Assembly (NCBI RefSeq): GCF_049647105.1 | Contig: NZ_JBARWZ010000120.1 | Span: 38,057 to 102,056, forward strand | DNA length: 64,000 nucleotides | Direction: 5' to 3' | Source of the DNA: Actinophytocola sp049647105 | Lineage (GTDB): Bacteria > Actinomycetota > Actinomycetes > Mycobacteriales > Pseudonocardiaceae | In this document: in pieces, positions 1 through 8,539 of the stretch | Layout: each line of letters opens with the position of its first letter | How positions within the stretch are numbered: the stretch's first letter is position 1 | Program-made: the position numbers and the translations under genes | Notes under the pieces: model-generated | Database searches by the model: none | Told to the model about the DNA's origin: nothing | Seen by the model: the letters and a program-made list of their open reading frames with translations, nothing else

Positions 1-556
1 CCCGCTGCTTCGCGGTCCGCCGCAGGTAGAGGCCGGTGCCGACGGCCGCGACCAGCAGCACGAAACCGAACAGTAGCGACTGGATCAGGTCGGTCGGCGA
101 GATGAGCCGGACGAACGAGCCGGGGTAGTTGTCGCAGTAGTAGTACCCGCAGTACGGCTGCCGCACGGCGATCGATGCCAGGCACGCCATGACCAGCGCC
201 GTGGTGCAGGCGAACGCGACGACCGGCGCGGCCCGCCACACGACCAGCACGACGAGCACGGTTCCGGCGATCAGCTCGGTGAGCATGATGTGGGACAGCG
301 CGATCGACTGTGTGCTCACGTCGAAGGCCCGCATCATCAGCGACGACGAGGTCAGCGTGAGCGCGCCGACGATCGACGCGATCGCGGGGCGGTTGACACC
401 CAGCCACGCGCACGCGGCGAAGATCGCGGCCCCCGGCAGCGGCATCAGCTCCCGGGCGGTCGCCGGTGTGCCCATGACGATCATCGTGAAGTCGAGCAGC
501 AGGGCGACGCCCAGCAAGGTGGCCAGCCAGCGATGCGGCACCGGTTGCGGTGTCAT
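1..556 (-). CDS. Multi-pass membrane protein, 3' end cut by window edge
   Basis: An open frame starts at ATG 556 and runs off the left edge with no stop, giving about 185 residues. Six hydrophobic segments alternate with short loops (roughly residues 10-30, 42-57, 64-82, 90-112, 116-136 and 160-180). The visible part ends in a basic stretch (LRRTAKQR) just after the last segment. A Tyr/Cys-rich loop (YCGYYYCDNY) lies near residue 145. No enzymatic domain is visible. The layout (six-helix N-terminal block, then a charged linker) would suit the sensor half of an actinobacterial histidine kinase, but the kinase part would lie outside the window, so this is only a guess. It is transcribed away from the small gene at 745. 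Confidence 0.6.
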   Translation of the reverse strand, partial: MTPQPVPHRWLATLLGVALLLDFTMIVMGTPATARELMPLPGAAIFAACAWLGVNRPAIASIVGALTLTSSSLMMRAFDVSTQSIALSHIMLTELIAGTVLVVLVVWRAAPVVAFACTTALVMACLASIAVRQPYCGYYYCDNYPGSFVRLISPTDLIQSLLFGFVLLVAAVGTGLYLRRTAKQR

Positions 557-744
557 GCGGCTCAAACTAGGACAGCGACGAGCGTTCCGCCTCGGCCGAC
601 CGGCGGGCGGGGGTCGGCCGATCGGCCAGTACGCGCCCTCGGCGCGGTGACCGCTTGGCCGGGTGGGCGCGGCTGTTCGACCGATCCGAGGGACAGGTCT
701 CCGGAGAGAAGCTGTGACCAGCAAGTTCACCGGAGGAGGAAGAC

Positions 745-939
745 ATGCTGCAGGCGGTTCTGGTGTGGTCGGGGGCAGTGCTGGCGATCGGACTGCTGCT
801 GGTGATGGCGCTTGGCCCGGTCATCGTGGAGATCGACTCGTGGTTCGAGCGGCGGCGCGACAAGAAGCGGATCGCCGCCAAGCGGCAGAGCAAGAGCGAG
901 GCGCCGGTGGCGCAGCGCATCGCCCACCCGGTCGGCTAA
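745..939 (+). CDS. Small single-span membrane protein
   Basis: This 64-residue protein has one strong hydrophobic segment (about residues 4-29) followed by a short, highly basic cytoplasmic tail (FERRRDKKRIAAKRQ). It is preceded by a good ribosome binding site (GGAGGAGG about 7 nt before ATG 745), which is the main evidence that it is real. Its stop overlaps the stop of the convergent ArsR gene. I do not recognise a family. Predicted topology is N-out or a signal anchor with the basic tail inside. Confidence 0.6.
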   Translation: MLQAVLVWSGAVLAIGLLLVMALGPVIVEIDSWFERRRDKKRIAAKRQSKSEAPVAQRIAHPVG

Positions 940-1250
940 CCGGCGGCGAGGACGATGCTGACGAGGCCGGGGAAGCGCCCGTCCAACTCGTCCAGCCGCA
1001 GCGTGTTCATCCGCTGCCTGCCGTCGTCGTACTGGCGGAGGATGCCCGCCTTGCGCAACGTCTGGAAGTGGTGGCTCAGCGTCGAGGCGGCGACCGGCAG
1101 GCCGAACGTGCCGCAGGGCCGGTCGCCGTCGGACAGGAGCAGCCGGATGATCTGCCGCCGCGTGGGATCGGCCAGCGCCCGGAGCACGTCGTCGACCTCG
1201 ACGGACTCGACGTCCGGATGGGAAAGCGGCGCCCACCGCCCGATCGGCAT
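936..1250 (-). CDS. ArsR/SmtB-family winged-helix repressor
   Basis: This is a 104-residue DNA-binding protein. The segment VLRALADPTRRQIIRLLL (about residues 21-38) is the classic ArsR N-terminal helix, and STLSHHFQTLRKAGIL (about 56-71) is the recognition helix. GRQRMNTLRLDEL is the wing. It lacks the ELCVCDL-type metal-binding cysteines of ArsR/SmtB (one Cys, in PCGTFG), so the effector may not be a metal. The start leaves about 20 residues before the first helix. Upstream, 1273-1288 holds the near-palindrome TTCGATACTTAACGAA, a possible self-operator. The gene converges on the small membrane protein at 745. Confidence 0.85.
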   Translation of the reverse strand: MPIGRWAPLSHPDVESVEVDDVLRALADPTRRQIIRLLLSDGDRPCGTFGLPVAASTLSHHFQTLRKAGILRQYDDGRQRMNTLRLDELDGRFPGLVSIVLAAG

Positions 1251-1272
1251 GCCAGGCAGACCTCTCAGTCTT

Positions 1273-1288
1273 TTCGATACTTAACGAA
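1273..1288. promoter_or_regulatory. Possible ArsR operator, imperfect palindrome
   Basis: TTCGATACTTAACGAA matches its own reverse complement at 12 of 16 positions and lies 23-38 bp upstream of the ArsR start at 1250. It is a relatively AT-rich patch in a GC-rich context. Autoregulation through such a site is common in this family; binding here is inferred. Confidence 0.35.
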
Positions 1289-1387
1289 GACTCTACCCTG
1301 GCCGCTGATCGAGGGGCAGGTGGCGAGGTCGTGACGTGAATCGGCGGCGCGGGCAGCCCCCTGCAGCTGTCCGCGCCGCCGAGGTCC

Positions 1388-1555
1388 CTAGCGGCCCGGC
1401 CCAGAACGTTCACCATGTCTCGACCCGCCCACGACGCGCCTGGACGGGTTGCCGGAACGGCCGAGTACACCCGGTACGCGCGCCGTCCCGTCGCCCCGCC
1501 CAGCCACGCCGTGGACCCGCCGATACACGGCCAACGTTCTGAGCCGGGCCACTAG
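1388..1555. mobile_element. 168-bp CTAG-bounded palindromic element (MITE-like), copy 1
   Basis: The terminal 23 bp (1388-1410) are the reverse complement of 1533-1555 with two mismatches. The complementarity continues inward with roughly 65% matches to a centre near 1470, so the whole element folds into one long imperfect hairpin. Both ends are CTAG, consistent with a 4-bp target duplication of the kind IS5-group transposons make. It encodes nothing convincing; the two strands simply encode similar peptides because of the palindrome. The right-hand CTAG contains the TAG stop of the sigma-factor gene, so insertion kept the reading frame end intact. It fills the gap between the ArsR and sigma-factor genes. 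See the second copy at 42147. Confidence 0.75.
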
Positions 1556-2205
1556 CGGGTGACGGTCTTGCGCAGCCGGTTGAGTGCCCGGTGCTGTGCG
1601 ACGCGGACCGCGTCCGCGGTCGTGCCGACAGCGTCCGCGGTCTCCTGCGCGGACATGCCAAGCACCACTCGCATCACGACGATCTCCCGCTGGCGCGGCA
1701 GTAGCGTGCGCAGCAGGTCGCCTGCCTGCTCGACCAGTTCGCGGCGCAGCGTGATCTGTTCGGGGCTCGCGTCGTCGAGCACGGTGTCCGGGGTCTCCGC
1801 GGTCGGCAGCGAGCGGTCCCGTGCCGCGGCGCGGTGGACGTCCGCCACCTTGTGGGACGCGACGCCGAACACGAACGACAGGAACGGGCGGCCGAGGTGC
1901 CGGTAGGTGGGTAGCGCGCGGAACACCGCGATGCACACCTCCTGCGCGACGTCGTCGGCCGAGCTGATCGGGCGCACCCGGCCCAGTTTCGTGCGGCAGT
2001 ACCGCACCATGATCGGGCGCAGGTAGCCGAGCAGTTCGTCGGTCGCGGCCTGGTCCCCGGCGGACGCGGCGACCGCGACATCGTCCAGGTTCACCCGTGT
2101 CACCGGGCGTGACCATGCCGGAATGGTGACCGGTGGCGCGGTCACACCCGCCAGCTCTGCCTCGAGCTGTGAGAGGTCGAAATCTGGCTCTGCCGTGCAC
2201 AACAT
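1552..2205 (-). CDS. sigD: SigD/ShbA-type RNA polymerase sigma-70 factor
   Basis: This is a 217-residue group-3/4 sigma factor. Region 2 contains DDVAQEVCIAVFRALPTYR and SFVFGVASHKVADVHR. Region 4 contains LLPRQREIVVMRVVLGMSAQETADAVGTTADAVRVAQHRALNRLRK, written here only as a description of the HTH that contacts the -35 element. Sequence character is closest to M. tuberculosis SigD and Streptomyces ShbA, which drives transcription of the principal sigma factor in Streptomyces. I choose ATG 2205 because AGGAGG lies 6 nt upstream; an in-frame ATG at 2241 lacks such a site. No anti-sigma factor gene adjoins it. The stop lies in the end of the 168-bp palindromic element. Confidence 0.85.
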   Translation of the reverse strand: MLCTAEPDFDLSQLEAELAGVTAPPVTIPAWSRPVTRVNLDDVAVAASAGDQAATDELLGYLRPIMVRYCRTKLGRVRPISSADDVAQEVCIAVFRALPTYRHLGRPFLSFVFGVASHKVADVHRAAARDRSLPTAETPDTVLDDASPEQITLRRELVEQAGDLLRTLLPRQREIVVMRVVLGMSAQETADAVGTTADAVRVAQHRALNRLRKTVTR

Positions 2206-2433
2206 CGCGTGCCTCCTGTGCCCCCCGGCTGTTGTGTTCACTCAAGAGAGCACGAACAGGCTGCACAAATACGTCGCAGGCGAAATCAGATCCCCGTGGA
2301 ACCAAAGCGTTGCCCCATTGGGCAGCACCCCTGCACAGGACGTGCCTTGCCGGTTACCGCCTGCTGATCAGCACGTCGAGTCCTCGGTGCCGAAGTACGG
2401 GTTCGGCCGGTTGGTCAGGGATACGGTGAACGG

Positions 2434-3126
2434 GTGGCGGAATCTCCAGGGGCGGACGTCAGAACCCCCAAGAGCGAGGCGACTCGCACGCTGATCGTGG
2501 AGACGGCGCTGCGGTTGTTCCAGGAGAACGGCTACGACAAGACGACCATGCGGGCCATCGCCAAGGAGGCGGGGGTCTCGGTCGGCAACGCGTACTACTA
2601 CTTCTCGTCGAAGGATCAGCTGGTCCAGGGCTTCTACGACCGGATAACGCAGCTCCACGACGAGGCGTGCGCCGAGGTGCTGGCCACCGAACGCGACTTC
2701 GCCAGACGTCTGCGCGCGGTGATGGTCAGGTGGCTGGAGGTCGCCGCGCCCTACCACGAGTTCGGCACGCAGTTCTTCGTGAACGCCGCCGACCCGGACA
2801 GCCCGCTGAGCCCGTTCTCCACCGAGTCGAGCCCCGCTCGCGACGCGCAGATCGCGTTGTTCCGGCGGGTGCTGGAAGGGTCGACGGCGAAGGTCGACCC
2901 CGAGCTGCGGCCCGAGCTGCCCGAGTTGCTGTGGCTGTACGAGATGGGCGTGGTGCTGTTCTGGGTGCACGACCGCTCGCCGGACTGCCGGCGCACGCGG
3001 ATGCTCGTGGACCGCACTGTCCCGCTGCTCGACCGCGTGATCGGCCTGTCGCGCCTGCGGCTGCTGCGACCGGTCACGAGGGAGATCGTGCAGTTGATCG
3101 GCGATCTGACCCGCCAGGACGCTTGA
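2434..3126 (+). CDS. TetR/AcrR-family transcriptional regulator
   Basis: This is a 230-residue regulator starting at GTG 2434. The N-terminal HTH (about residues 15-60) has the family signature: ETALRLFQENGYDKTTMRAI, then AGVSVGNAYYYFSSKDQL. The C-terminal ~170 residues form the usual helical ligand/dimer domain with no recognisable ligand motif. It lies 68 bp upstream of, and on the same strand as, the AurF-type diiron oxygenase gene, a pairing that suggests it controls that gene. The divergent sigma-factor gene shares the 2206-2433 promoter region. Confidence 0.88.
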   Translation: MAESPGADVRTPKSEATRTLIVETALRLFQENGYDKTTMRAIAKEAGVSVGNAYYYFSSKDQLVQGFYDRITQLHDEACAEVLATERDFARRLRAVMVRWLEVAAPYHEFGTQFFVNAADPDSPLSPFSTESSPARDAQIALFRRVLEGSTAKVDPELRPELPELLWLYEMGVVLFWVHDRSPDCRRTRMLVDRTVPLLDRVIGLSRLRLLRPVTREIVQLIGDLTRQDA

Positions 3127-3194
3127 CAGGGCCACCGTCGCGGTACAGCCTGACTGTTACGTGAAGTAACAGGTACTTGTCTGGGAGGACCGCG

Positions 3195-4091
3195 ATGGCG
3201 CGAGCGCTGCAACCCAAGGACCGGGACGTCACCGCAGAGCGGCTGCTCGACTCGTCCATGCGCAACTCCTACGACCCCGATGTGGACATCGACTGGGATG
3301 CGCCACTGGTCGAGGGCAAGGCCTTCATGCCGGAGGAACGGGTGTCGCTGTACGGCACCCACCTGTGGGACCGGCTGACCCCGGAGCAGCGGCTGGAGCT
3401 GTCGAAGCACGAGATCGGCAGCATCACCAGCGTCGGGCTGTGGACCGAGATCGTGCTGATGCAGCTGCTCGCCCGGTATGCGGCCGACCTGGACCCGCGC
3501 AGCCCGCACACGCACTACGCGCTGACCGAGATCGGCGACGAGACCAGGCACGCGATCATGTTCGGCAAGGGCATCGCGCGGCTCGGGCTGCCCGCCTACG
3601 GCCCGCCGCGGGTGGTGCGGGTGCCTGCGAAGGTGTTCGGCGCGGTCATCGGCGGCCCCGCGATGTTCGCGTCGGTGCTGGTCGTCGAGGAGACCACGGA
3701 CCGGCTGCAGCGCTCGATGCTCGACGACGAGCGCGTCCAGCCGATGATCCGCATGATCAACCGGATCCACGTGGTGGAGGAGGCCAGGCACGTCCGGTAC
3801 GCGCGCGAGGAGTTGGTGCGCGGCCTCGAGAAGCTGGGCAGGGCCGCGCTGGAGGTGCACCGCCTGGTGACGGCGGTGGTCGCGGCGACGGTGATGGACA
3901 TCCTCGTGCACCCCGGCTCGTACGCGGCGGTGGGCCTCGACCCGCGCGAGGCACGGAAGGTGGCGCTGGCGAACCCGCACCACCACGAGTCACGCCGGTG
4001 GATGGCGGAGAAGATCGTGGCGTTCCTCGACGAGGTCGGCATGATCGGCGGCCCGTCGAAGGCCATCTGGAAACGCGCCCATCTCATTTAA
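3195..4091 (+). CDS. AurF-like diiron oxygenase
   Basis: This 298-residue protein resembles the p-aminobenzoate N-oxygenase (AurF) family, a ferritin-like four-helix bundle with a di-iron centre. Candidate ligands are visible in order: Glu85 (WTEIV), the EIGDETRH block at 112-119, Glu165/166 (VVEETTDR), and His192 with EEARH at 195-199. AurF oxidises an aryl amine to a nitro group, but most genomic homologues have unknown substrates. ATG 3195 is chosen for the GGGAGGA site 6-8 nt upstream; an upstream TTG at 3177 is less likely. It is probably cotranscribed with the TetR gene. No biosynthetic cluster surrounds it, so the substrate cannot be inferred. Confidence 0.8.
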   Translation: MARALQPKDRDVTAERLLDSSMRNSYDPDVDIDWDAPLVEGKAFMPEERVSLYGTHLWDRLTPEQRLELSKHEIGSITSVGLWTEIVLMQLLARYAADLDPRSPHTHYALTEIGDETRHAIMFGKGIARLGLPAYGPPRVVRVPAKVFGAVIGGPAMFASVLVVEETTDRLQRSMLDDERVQPMIRMINRIHVVEEARHVRYAREELVRGLEKLGRAALEVHRLVTAVVAATVMDILVHPGSYAAVGLDPREARKVALANPHHHESRRWMAEKIVAFLDEVGMIGGPSKAIWKRAHLI

Positions 4092-4122
4092 TGGGTTGGT
4101 TCCGTTCCCTACTCTTGAACTC

Positions 4123-5301
4123 ATGGCAGCGACCACGATTTCAGGAAAGCACGTCGACATTCGCATGTGGACCCGGCCGGAGACGGTCGAGGAACAGGCG
4201 ATGCGGCAGCTCCAGAACATCGCCGCGCTGCCGTGGACCTTCAAGCACGTCGCCGTCATGCCGGACGTGCACTACGGGAAGGGCGCCACGGTCGGCTCGG
4301 TGATCGCGATGCGTGACGCCGTGTCCCCGGCCGCCGTCGGGGTGGACATCGGCTGCGGCATGACCGCGGTCCGTACCTCACTGCGCGCGGCCGATCTCCC
4401 GGATGACCTGCGGCGCCTGCGTTCCGAGCTGGAGCGCGCGGTCCCGGTCGGCTTCGGCCAGCACCGCGCGACCGCGTTCTCCGACCGCGACGCGGCCGAC
4501 TGGGACACGTTCTGGCGCGGCTTCGAGCACCTGACCTCCTCGGTGAAGGCGAACTCCGCCAAGGCACTGCACCAGATGGGCACCCTCGGCGGCGGCAACC
4601 ACTTCATCGAGATCTGTCTCGACACGGACGGCGACGTGTGGGTGATGCTGCACTCGGGTAGCCGCGGCATCGGCAACCTGCTCGCGCAGCACCACATCGA
4701 GGTGGCGCGCGGTCTGGCGCACAACGAGTCCCTGCCGGACCCGGACCTTGCGGTGTTCCTCGCGAACACCAGGGAGATGAAGGAGTACCGCCACGACCTG
4801 TTCTGGGCACAGGACTACGCCCGCCGCAACCGGGCGGTGATGCTCCGGCTGATCTGCGACGTGCTACGCAAGCAGTTCCCTCGGGTCAGGTTCGAGGAGC
4901 CGATCTCGGCGCACCACAACTACGTCGCCGAGGAGACCCACTTCGGCGAGGAGGTTCTGGTGACCCGCAAGGGCGCGATCCGCGCGGGCCGGGGCGACAT
5001 GGGCATCATCCCGGGCTCGATGGGCACGGGGTCCTACATCGTGCGGGGCCTCGGCAACCCGGACTCGTTCGAGTCGGCGTCCCACGGCGCCGGACGCCGG
5101 ATGTCCAGGAACAAGGCCCGCAAGCGGTTCACCGCCGAGGACCTGGCCACCCAGACCGCTGGCGTCGAGTGCCGCAAGGACAACGGCGTCGTGGACGAGA
5201 TCCCGGCCGCGTACAAGGACATCGACGAAGTGATCCGCAACCAGGCCGACCTGGTGGAGGTCGTGGCGAAGCTGAAGCAGGTCGTCTGCGTCAAGGGCTG
5301 A
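4123..5301 (+). CDS. rtcB: RtcB-type RNA ligase
   Basis: This 392-residue protein belongs to the RtcB family, which joins RNA 2',3'-cyclic phosphate (3'-phosphate) ends to 5'-OH ends using GTP and Mn2+. Visible motifs are MPDVHYGKGATVGSVIA, VGVDIGCGM (metal-binding Asp and Cys), GTLGGGNHFIE, LHSGSRGIG, and SHGAGRRMSR carrying the histidine that becomes guanylylated. It is the compact actinobacterial form. ATG 4123 is chosen because family homology begins a few residues after it; an in-frame start at 4096 adds residues without homology. No RtcA or archease gene adjoins it. It ends in a hairpin shared with the convergent VIT/VWA gene. Confidence 0.93.
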   Translation: MAATTISGKHVDIRMWTRPETVEEQAMRQLQNIAALPWTFKHVAVMPDVHYGKGATVGSVIAMRDAVSPAAVGVDIGCGMTAVRTSLRAADLPDDLRRLRSELERAVPVGFGQHRATAFSDRDAADWDTFWRGFEHLTSSVKANSAKALHQMGTLGGGNHFIEICLDTDGDVWVMLHSGSRGIGNLLAQHHIEVARGLAHNESLPDPDLAVFLANTREMKEYRHDLFWAQDYARRNRAVMLRLICDVLRKQFPRVRFEEPISAHHNYVAEETHFGEEVLVTRKGAIRAGRGDMGIIPGSMGTGSYIVRGLGNPDSFESASHGAGRRMSRNKARKRFTAEDLATQTAGVECRKDNGVVDEIPAAYKDIDEVIRNQADLVEVVAKLKQVVCVKG

Positions 5302-5309
5302 AACCGAAT

Positions 5310-5344
5310 GGCGCGTCCGGGACAGCGAGCGTCCCGAACGCGCC
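5310..5344. terminator. Hairpin between convergent genes
   Basis: The arms 5310-5323 and 5331-5344 pair over 13 of 14 positions around a 7-nt loop. It lies between the stop of rtcB (+) and the stop of the VIT/VWA gene (-), where a bidirectional terminator is expected. There is no long T tract, as is usual for high-GC actinomycetes. Confidence 0.7.
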
Positions 5345-5355
5345 TTTCGCCCGTG

Positions 5356-7779
5356 TCAGCGTTTCCAGAACGCGCGGCGGGGTTTGGTGTGGCCGCCGTT
5401 CGCCAGGGACTCCAGCGTGGTGATCGCCTGCTGCCAGCGGCGGTCGACGTCGGCCGGGTCCGAGGTGGGGACGGCCAGTTCCGTCGACAGGGTGCCAAGC
5501 GCGGTGCGCGCGTCCTGCGGTTCGTTGTTCTGCTGCCACACCGTCAGCAGGACCCGGATCCGTTCCGACAGCGCGGCCAGCAGGCCCGCTCGCAGCCACA
5601 CGTCCTGGCCCTCGTTGCCGCGCAGGCGTGTCAGCTCCTCCCGCACGAACGTTGCCAGCGATTCGCCGTCGCCCGGAGCGGGCACGGGTGGTGCCGGCGT
5701 CGGGCGGGCGGCCCGCTTGCGTGGCGCCGCCGATCCTGGCCTCGGGGCGGCGGCGCGTGGGGCAGGCATCGGCATGCCCGGTGCGGGGCTGCCGAAGGCG
5801 TCGCCGGGAGGTGCGCTGAAGGTGGCCTGGCCGTAGCCGCCTCCGGCCAGGCCGAGATTGGTCGCCGCGCCGAAGACCGGCATGGCCGCCTGCATTGCCG
5901 GGGCGCCGCCCAGGGCAGGGGCATCCCAGCCGCTCGGGAGGTCCACCGGCTGCGTGACCTGGCGGGTGTTGCCGCCCTCGTTCACCACTCGCTGGTCGAC
6001 CGCCACGAACGCGGTGAACCGCGACAGCACGCCGAACTTCAGTGACGTCTCGACGATGCGGTCTTCCAGCGAGGTCTGGCCGGTGACGTACTTGTCCTCG
6101 AGGTCGCGGATGCTCGCTCGCGCCCACAGGGCCGCGAGGGCCGGGTTGTCGCTGTGGGTGGCCGTGAGCGTCGCCAGAAGGTCCGGCAGGCCGCTCACCG
6201 TCACCGCGCCGTGCGGCGAGCCCGAGTAGCGGCCCATCACCACCACGGGCGCGCCAGGGAACACGTCCGGGAGCGGCGCGGGTGCCAGCGTCGCCGCGTC
6301 CACCGCCAGCCCGTCCTGCGTGACCCGCAGTTCCGTTACCAGCGGGTGGCCGATCCTGCGGTGGATGTTGTGCATCGCCTCGTCGAAGCGGTCCTCGGAC
6401 TCCACCAGCTCGCAGCGGCCCCGCGAACCCGCGAGCCGCTGCAGGAAGCCCTCGTTGACCGCCCTGTCGATGCCCACCGTGTGTACGCGGACGTCGGTCA
6501 GTTTCGGCGACAGCTCGTGCAGGAGCTGGTCCTCGTTGCCGATCTGGCCGTCCGTGACCAGCACGAGGACGCGTTCATGGCCCGCGTTCTCGCGCAGAAG
6601 GTCGGCCGCGCGGCGCAGCGGGGACAGCATCTCGGTGCCGCCTCGCGCGTCCAGGGTCGCCAGGAACTCCACCGCGCGGAAACGGTTGCGGTCCGTCGCC
6701 TCCGCCAGCAGGTTCGGCAGGCCGGGCGGGGTGTCGATCTGGTGGTCGAACGCCAGTACGGCGAACCGGTCGGCACCACCGAGCGTGTCGATGATCCTGG
6801 CCGCCGCCCGCCGGGCCGCGACCATCTTCCAGCCACCCATGGAGCCGGAACGATCCAGGACCAGCACCACGTCGCGGCCACGCTCCGGCGCCGCACCCGT
6901 GGGAGGCAGCACGGTCAGCGCGAACGTGCCGCCCTGTTCGTCCTGGTCCGGCAGGACCGCGAGCGCGGTGCTCACCGCCGACTCGTCGCCGACCGTCAAC
7001 CGCAACAGGAAGTCGCGGTCGGCGCGCTCGCCGGGGTTCAGCCGGATCCGCATGCCGCCCGGGGTGTCCTCGGTCGCGGTGGCGTGCAGGCTCGAGCGCA
7101 CCCCCGCCAGCGGAAGACCGGCCGCGTCGACGTCCACCTCCAGCGAGAGGCCGACCGGGTTGGGAAAGCCGGGGAGCAGCACCGGCGGCGAGATGCGGGA
7201 CGCGTCGGGCACCTCGTTGGTGTCCATGGCGGTGCCGTCACCCACCTGCTCGCCGTCCACCGGCTGGCCGGGGATGTACTTCGGCGCCACCACCAGCGGG
7301 AACCGGTACGTGGCCTCGCCGTCCTCGTAGGACAGCGCACCGGCCAGCGTCAGGTGCACGGTCACCCGCTCGCCGGGCAGGATGTTGCCGACGCGCATGG
7401 TGAACACGCCCGGCCGCTCCTCTTCGGCGATCGACGCACGCTTGCCCTCCTGGATCGCCTGGTCGTAGGTGGCGCGTGCCTCGCCGCGCTCCTTCAGCAC
7501 GCCTTCGACGACCCGGCCGTCGGCCGCCATGCGCATCGCCGTGACGGCCGCGCGTGGCGGCAGCGGGAAGACGTACGTGGCCTCGAGCGGCTCGTCGTAG
7601 GAGTTGCGGAAGCCCTGCGTCAGCTCGGTGTGCGACGCGAGGCCGGTGATCCTGGCGCGGACGTCGATCGACTCCAGCGGCAGGTTGCCGTGCTTGGTCC
7701 GCAGGCAGCCGAGCCCGTCGTCGTCGGTCGGCCGGGCGGCCACCTCCGCCTGGTCGATCAACTCGATGTCGGTGCTCAT
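5356..7779 (-). CDS. VIT and von Willebrand A domain protein
   Basis: This 807-residue protein has an N-terminal VIT domain (about residues 20-150; ASHTELTQGFRN, YVFPLPPRAAVTAM) and a central VWA domain (about 300-480). The VWA domain has an intact metal-ion site, DRSGSMGGWKM (DxSxS), with a later conserved Asp in LVTDGQIGNE. A Pro/Ala-rich linker (about 640-710) leads to a C-terminal helical region. There is no signal peptide or membrane segment, so it appears cytoplasmic. Bacterial VIT-VWA proteins have no settled function; metal-dependent protein binding is the likely activity. It overlaps the upstream MerR gene by 4 bp (ATGA), so the two are translationally coupled. Confidence 0.88.
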   Translation of the reverse strand: MSTDIELIDQAEVAARPTDDDGLGCLRTKHGNLPLESIDVRARITGLASHTELTQGFRNSYDEPLEATYVFPLPPRAAVTAMRMAADGRVVEGVLKERGEARATYDQAIQEGKRASIAEEERPGVFTMRVGNILPGERVTVHLTLAGALSYEDGEATYRFPLVVAPKYIPGQPVDGEQVGDGTAMDTNEVPDASRISPPVLLPGFPNPVGLSLEVDVDAAGLPLAGVRSSLHATATEDTPGGMRIRLNPGERADRDFLLRLTVGDESAVSTALAVLPDQDEQGGTFALTVLPPTGAAPERGRDVVLVLDRSGSMGGWKMVAARRAAARIIDTLGGADRFAVLAFDHQIDTPPGLPNLLAEATDRNRFRAVEFLATLDARGGTEMLSPLRRAADLLRENAGHERVLVLVTDGQIGNEDQLLHELSPKLTDVRVHTVGIDRAVNEGFLQRLAGSRGRCELVESEDRFDEAMHNIHRRIGHPLVTELRVTQDGLAVDAATLAPAPLPDVFPGAPVVVMGRYSGSPHGAVTVSGLPDLLATLTATHSDNPALAALWARASIRDLEDKYVTGQTSLEDRIVETSLKFGVLSRFTAFVAVDQRVVNEGGNTRQVTQPVDLPSGWDAPALGGAPAMQAAMPVFGAATNLGLAGGGYGQATFSAPPGDAFGSPAPGMPMPAPRAAAPRPGSAAPRKRAARPTPAPPVPAPGDGESLATFVREELTRLRGNEGQDVWLRAGLLAALSERIRVLLTVWQQNNEPQDARTALGTLSTELAVPTSDPADVDRRWQQAITTLESLANGGHTKPRRAFWKR

Positions 7780-8321
7780 CGGCGTTCCTTTCGTGGGGTC
7801 AGACCGAGCCGCTCGAGCGCGTCGAGCAGTGGTGCCGCGGCCGTGGTCAGTTCCGCGATGTCGGCGTGGTCGAGATTTCTGGTGACACCGTCCAGCACTA
7901 CCGTGACAGTGTCATCGATACGGAACGCAGGCACGACATTCGTGACAGTGCCCGGTTCCGGCGCGTCGCCGTTCCGGCCGTGGCCGATGTCCACGGCGAC
8001 GTTCGCCTTGACCTCGGCCAGGACGGTGAGCTCGGCGTTGGTGGCACCGAGCAGTCGCTCCTGCACCTCGGCCAGTGCCAGTCCCCGTGCCTGCAGCTTC
8101 TTGATGGCCGCCAGCTGCAGTGCGTGCCGCTCGCCGTACAGCGCGACCCGGCCCCGGGTGGCGAGCGGACGGTCGACGAGTCCGATGGTCGTGTACCACC
8201 GGATGGTCCGCCCGTTCGGCAGCTCACGGACCCGGCCGCTCCGCTGACCGTCGTAGTCATCGGCCAGGAGGTCGGCGACACGTTCCGAAAGCTGTTCGAG
8301 GGTGTACAGCTCGTCGCTCAT
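7776..8321 (-). CDS. MerR-family transcriptional regulator
   Basis: This is a 181-residue regulator with a MerR winged HTH: GRTIRWYTTIGLVDRPLA (about residues 39-56) matches the R-Y-Y-E-x-I-G-L recognition segment, followed by AIKKLQARGLALAEVQERL. The long N-terminal extension before the HTH is unusual. The C-terminal half shows no metal or drug-binding motif. It is the first gene of a two-gene operon with the VIT/VWA gene. The promoter region carries two direct repeats at 8329-8353, which are probably its operators. Confidence 0.8.
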   Translation of the reverse strand: MSDELYTLEQLSERVADLLADDYDGQRSGRVRELPNGRTIRWYTTIGLVDRPLATRGRVALYGERHALQLAAIKKLQARGLALAEVQERLLGATNAELTVLAEVKANVAVDIGHGRNGDAPEPGTVTNVVPAFRIDDTVTVVLDGVTRNLDHADIAELTTAAAPLLDALERLGLTPRKERR

Positions 8322-8328
8322 GCGGCAA

Positions 8329-8356
8329 TGATGACAGTGTTTGATGACAGTGTCAA
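8329..8356 (-). promoter_or_regulatory. Tandem operator repeats and -35 box upstream of the MerR gene
   Basis: The 12-mer TGATGACAGTGT occurs at 8329-8340 and again at 8342-8353, a 13-bp register. On the minus strand, TTGACA (8351-8356) overlaps the distal copy as a consensus -35 box, so a bound regulator would cover the promoter. The core TGACA/TGTCA half-sites recur inside the gene near 7905. Autoregulation by the adjacent MerR protein is inferred. Confidence 0.55.
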
Positions 8357-8539
8357 ATTACCAGTGTCGCCGCTCGAGACCTACTGGGTAAGGCGGTACT
8401 CCACCCAGCGCAGCGCGGCGTTCGTCGATTCGGTACCGGGGCCTTGTCCTCGCTGATCAATCCTGAAAGCACGCTCACTCCGCATGGCGCGGAGCCGCTA
8501 CGTCGTCGGCGCGCGGCGGTTCCTTGTAAGGGGTTGCGC

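Noticed and set aside
1336..1542. Small plus- and minus-strand frames encoding similar peptides (PAQNV...PRR) inside 1388-1555
   Set aside because: The similarity comes from the palindromic DNA, not from genes; no start signals.
6154..8247. A ~700-residue open frame on the plus strand opposite the VIT/VWA and MerR genes
   Set aside because: It spans two well-supported genes on the other strand and has only low-complexity Arg/His/Val-rich sequence.
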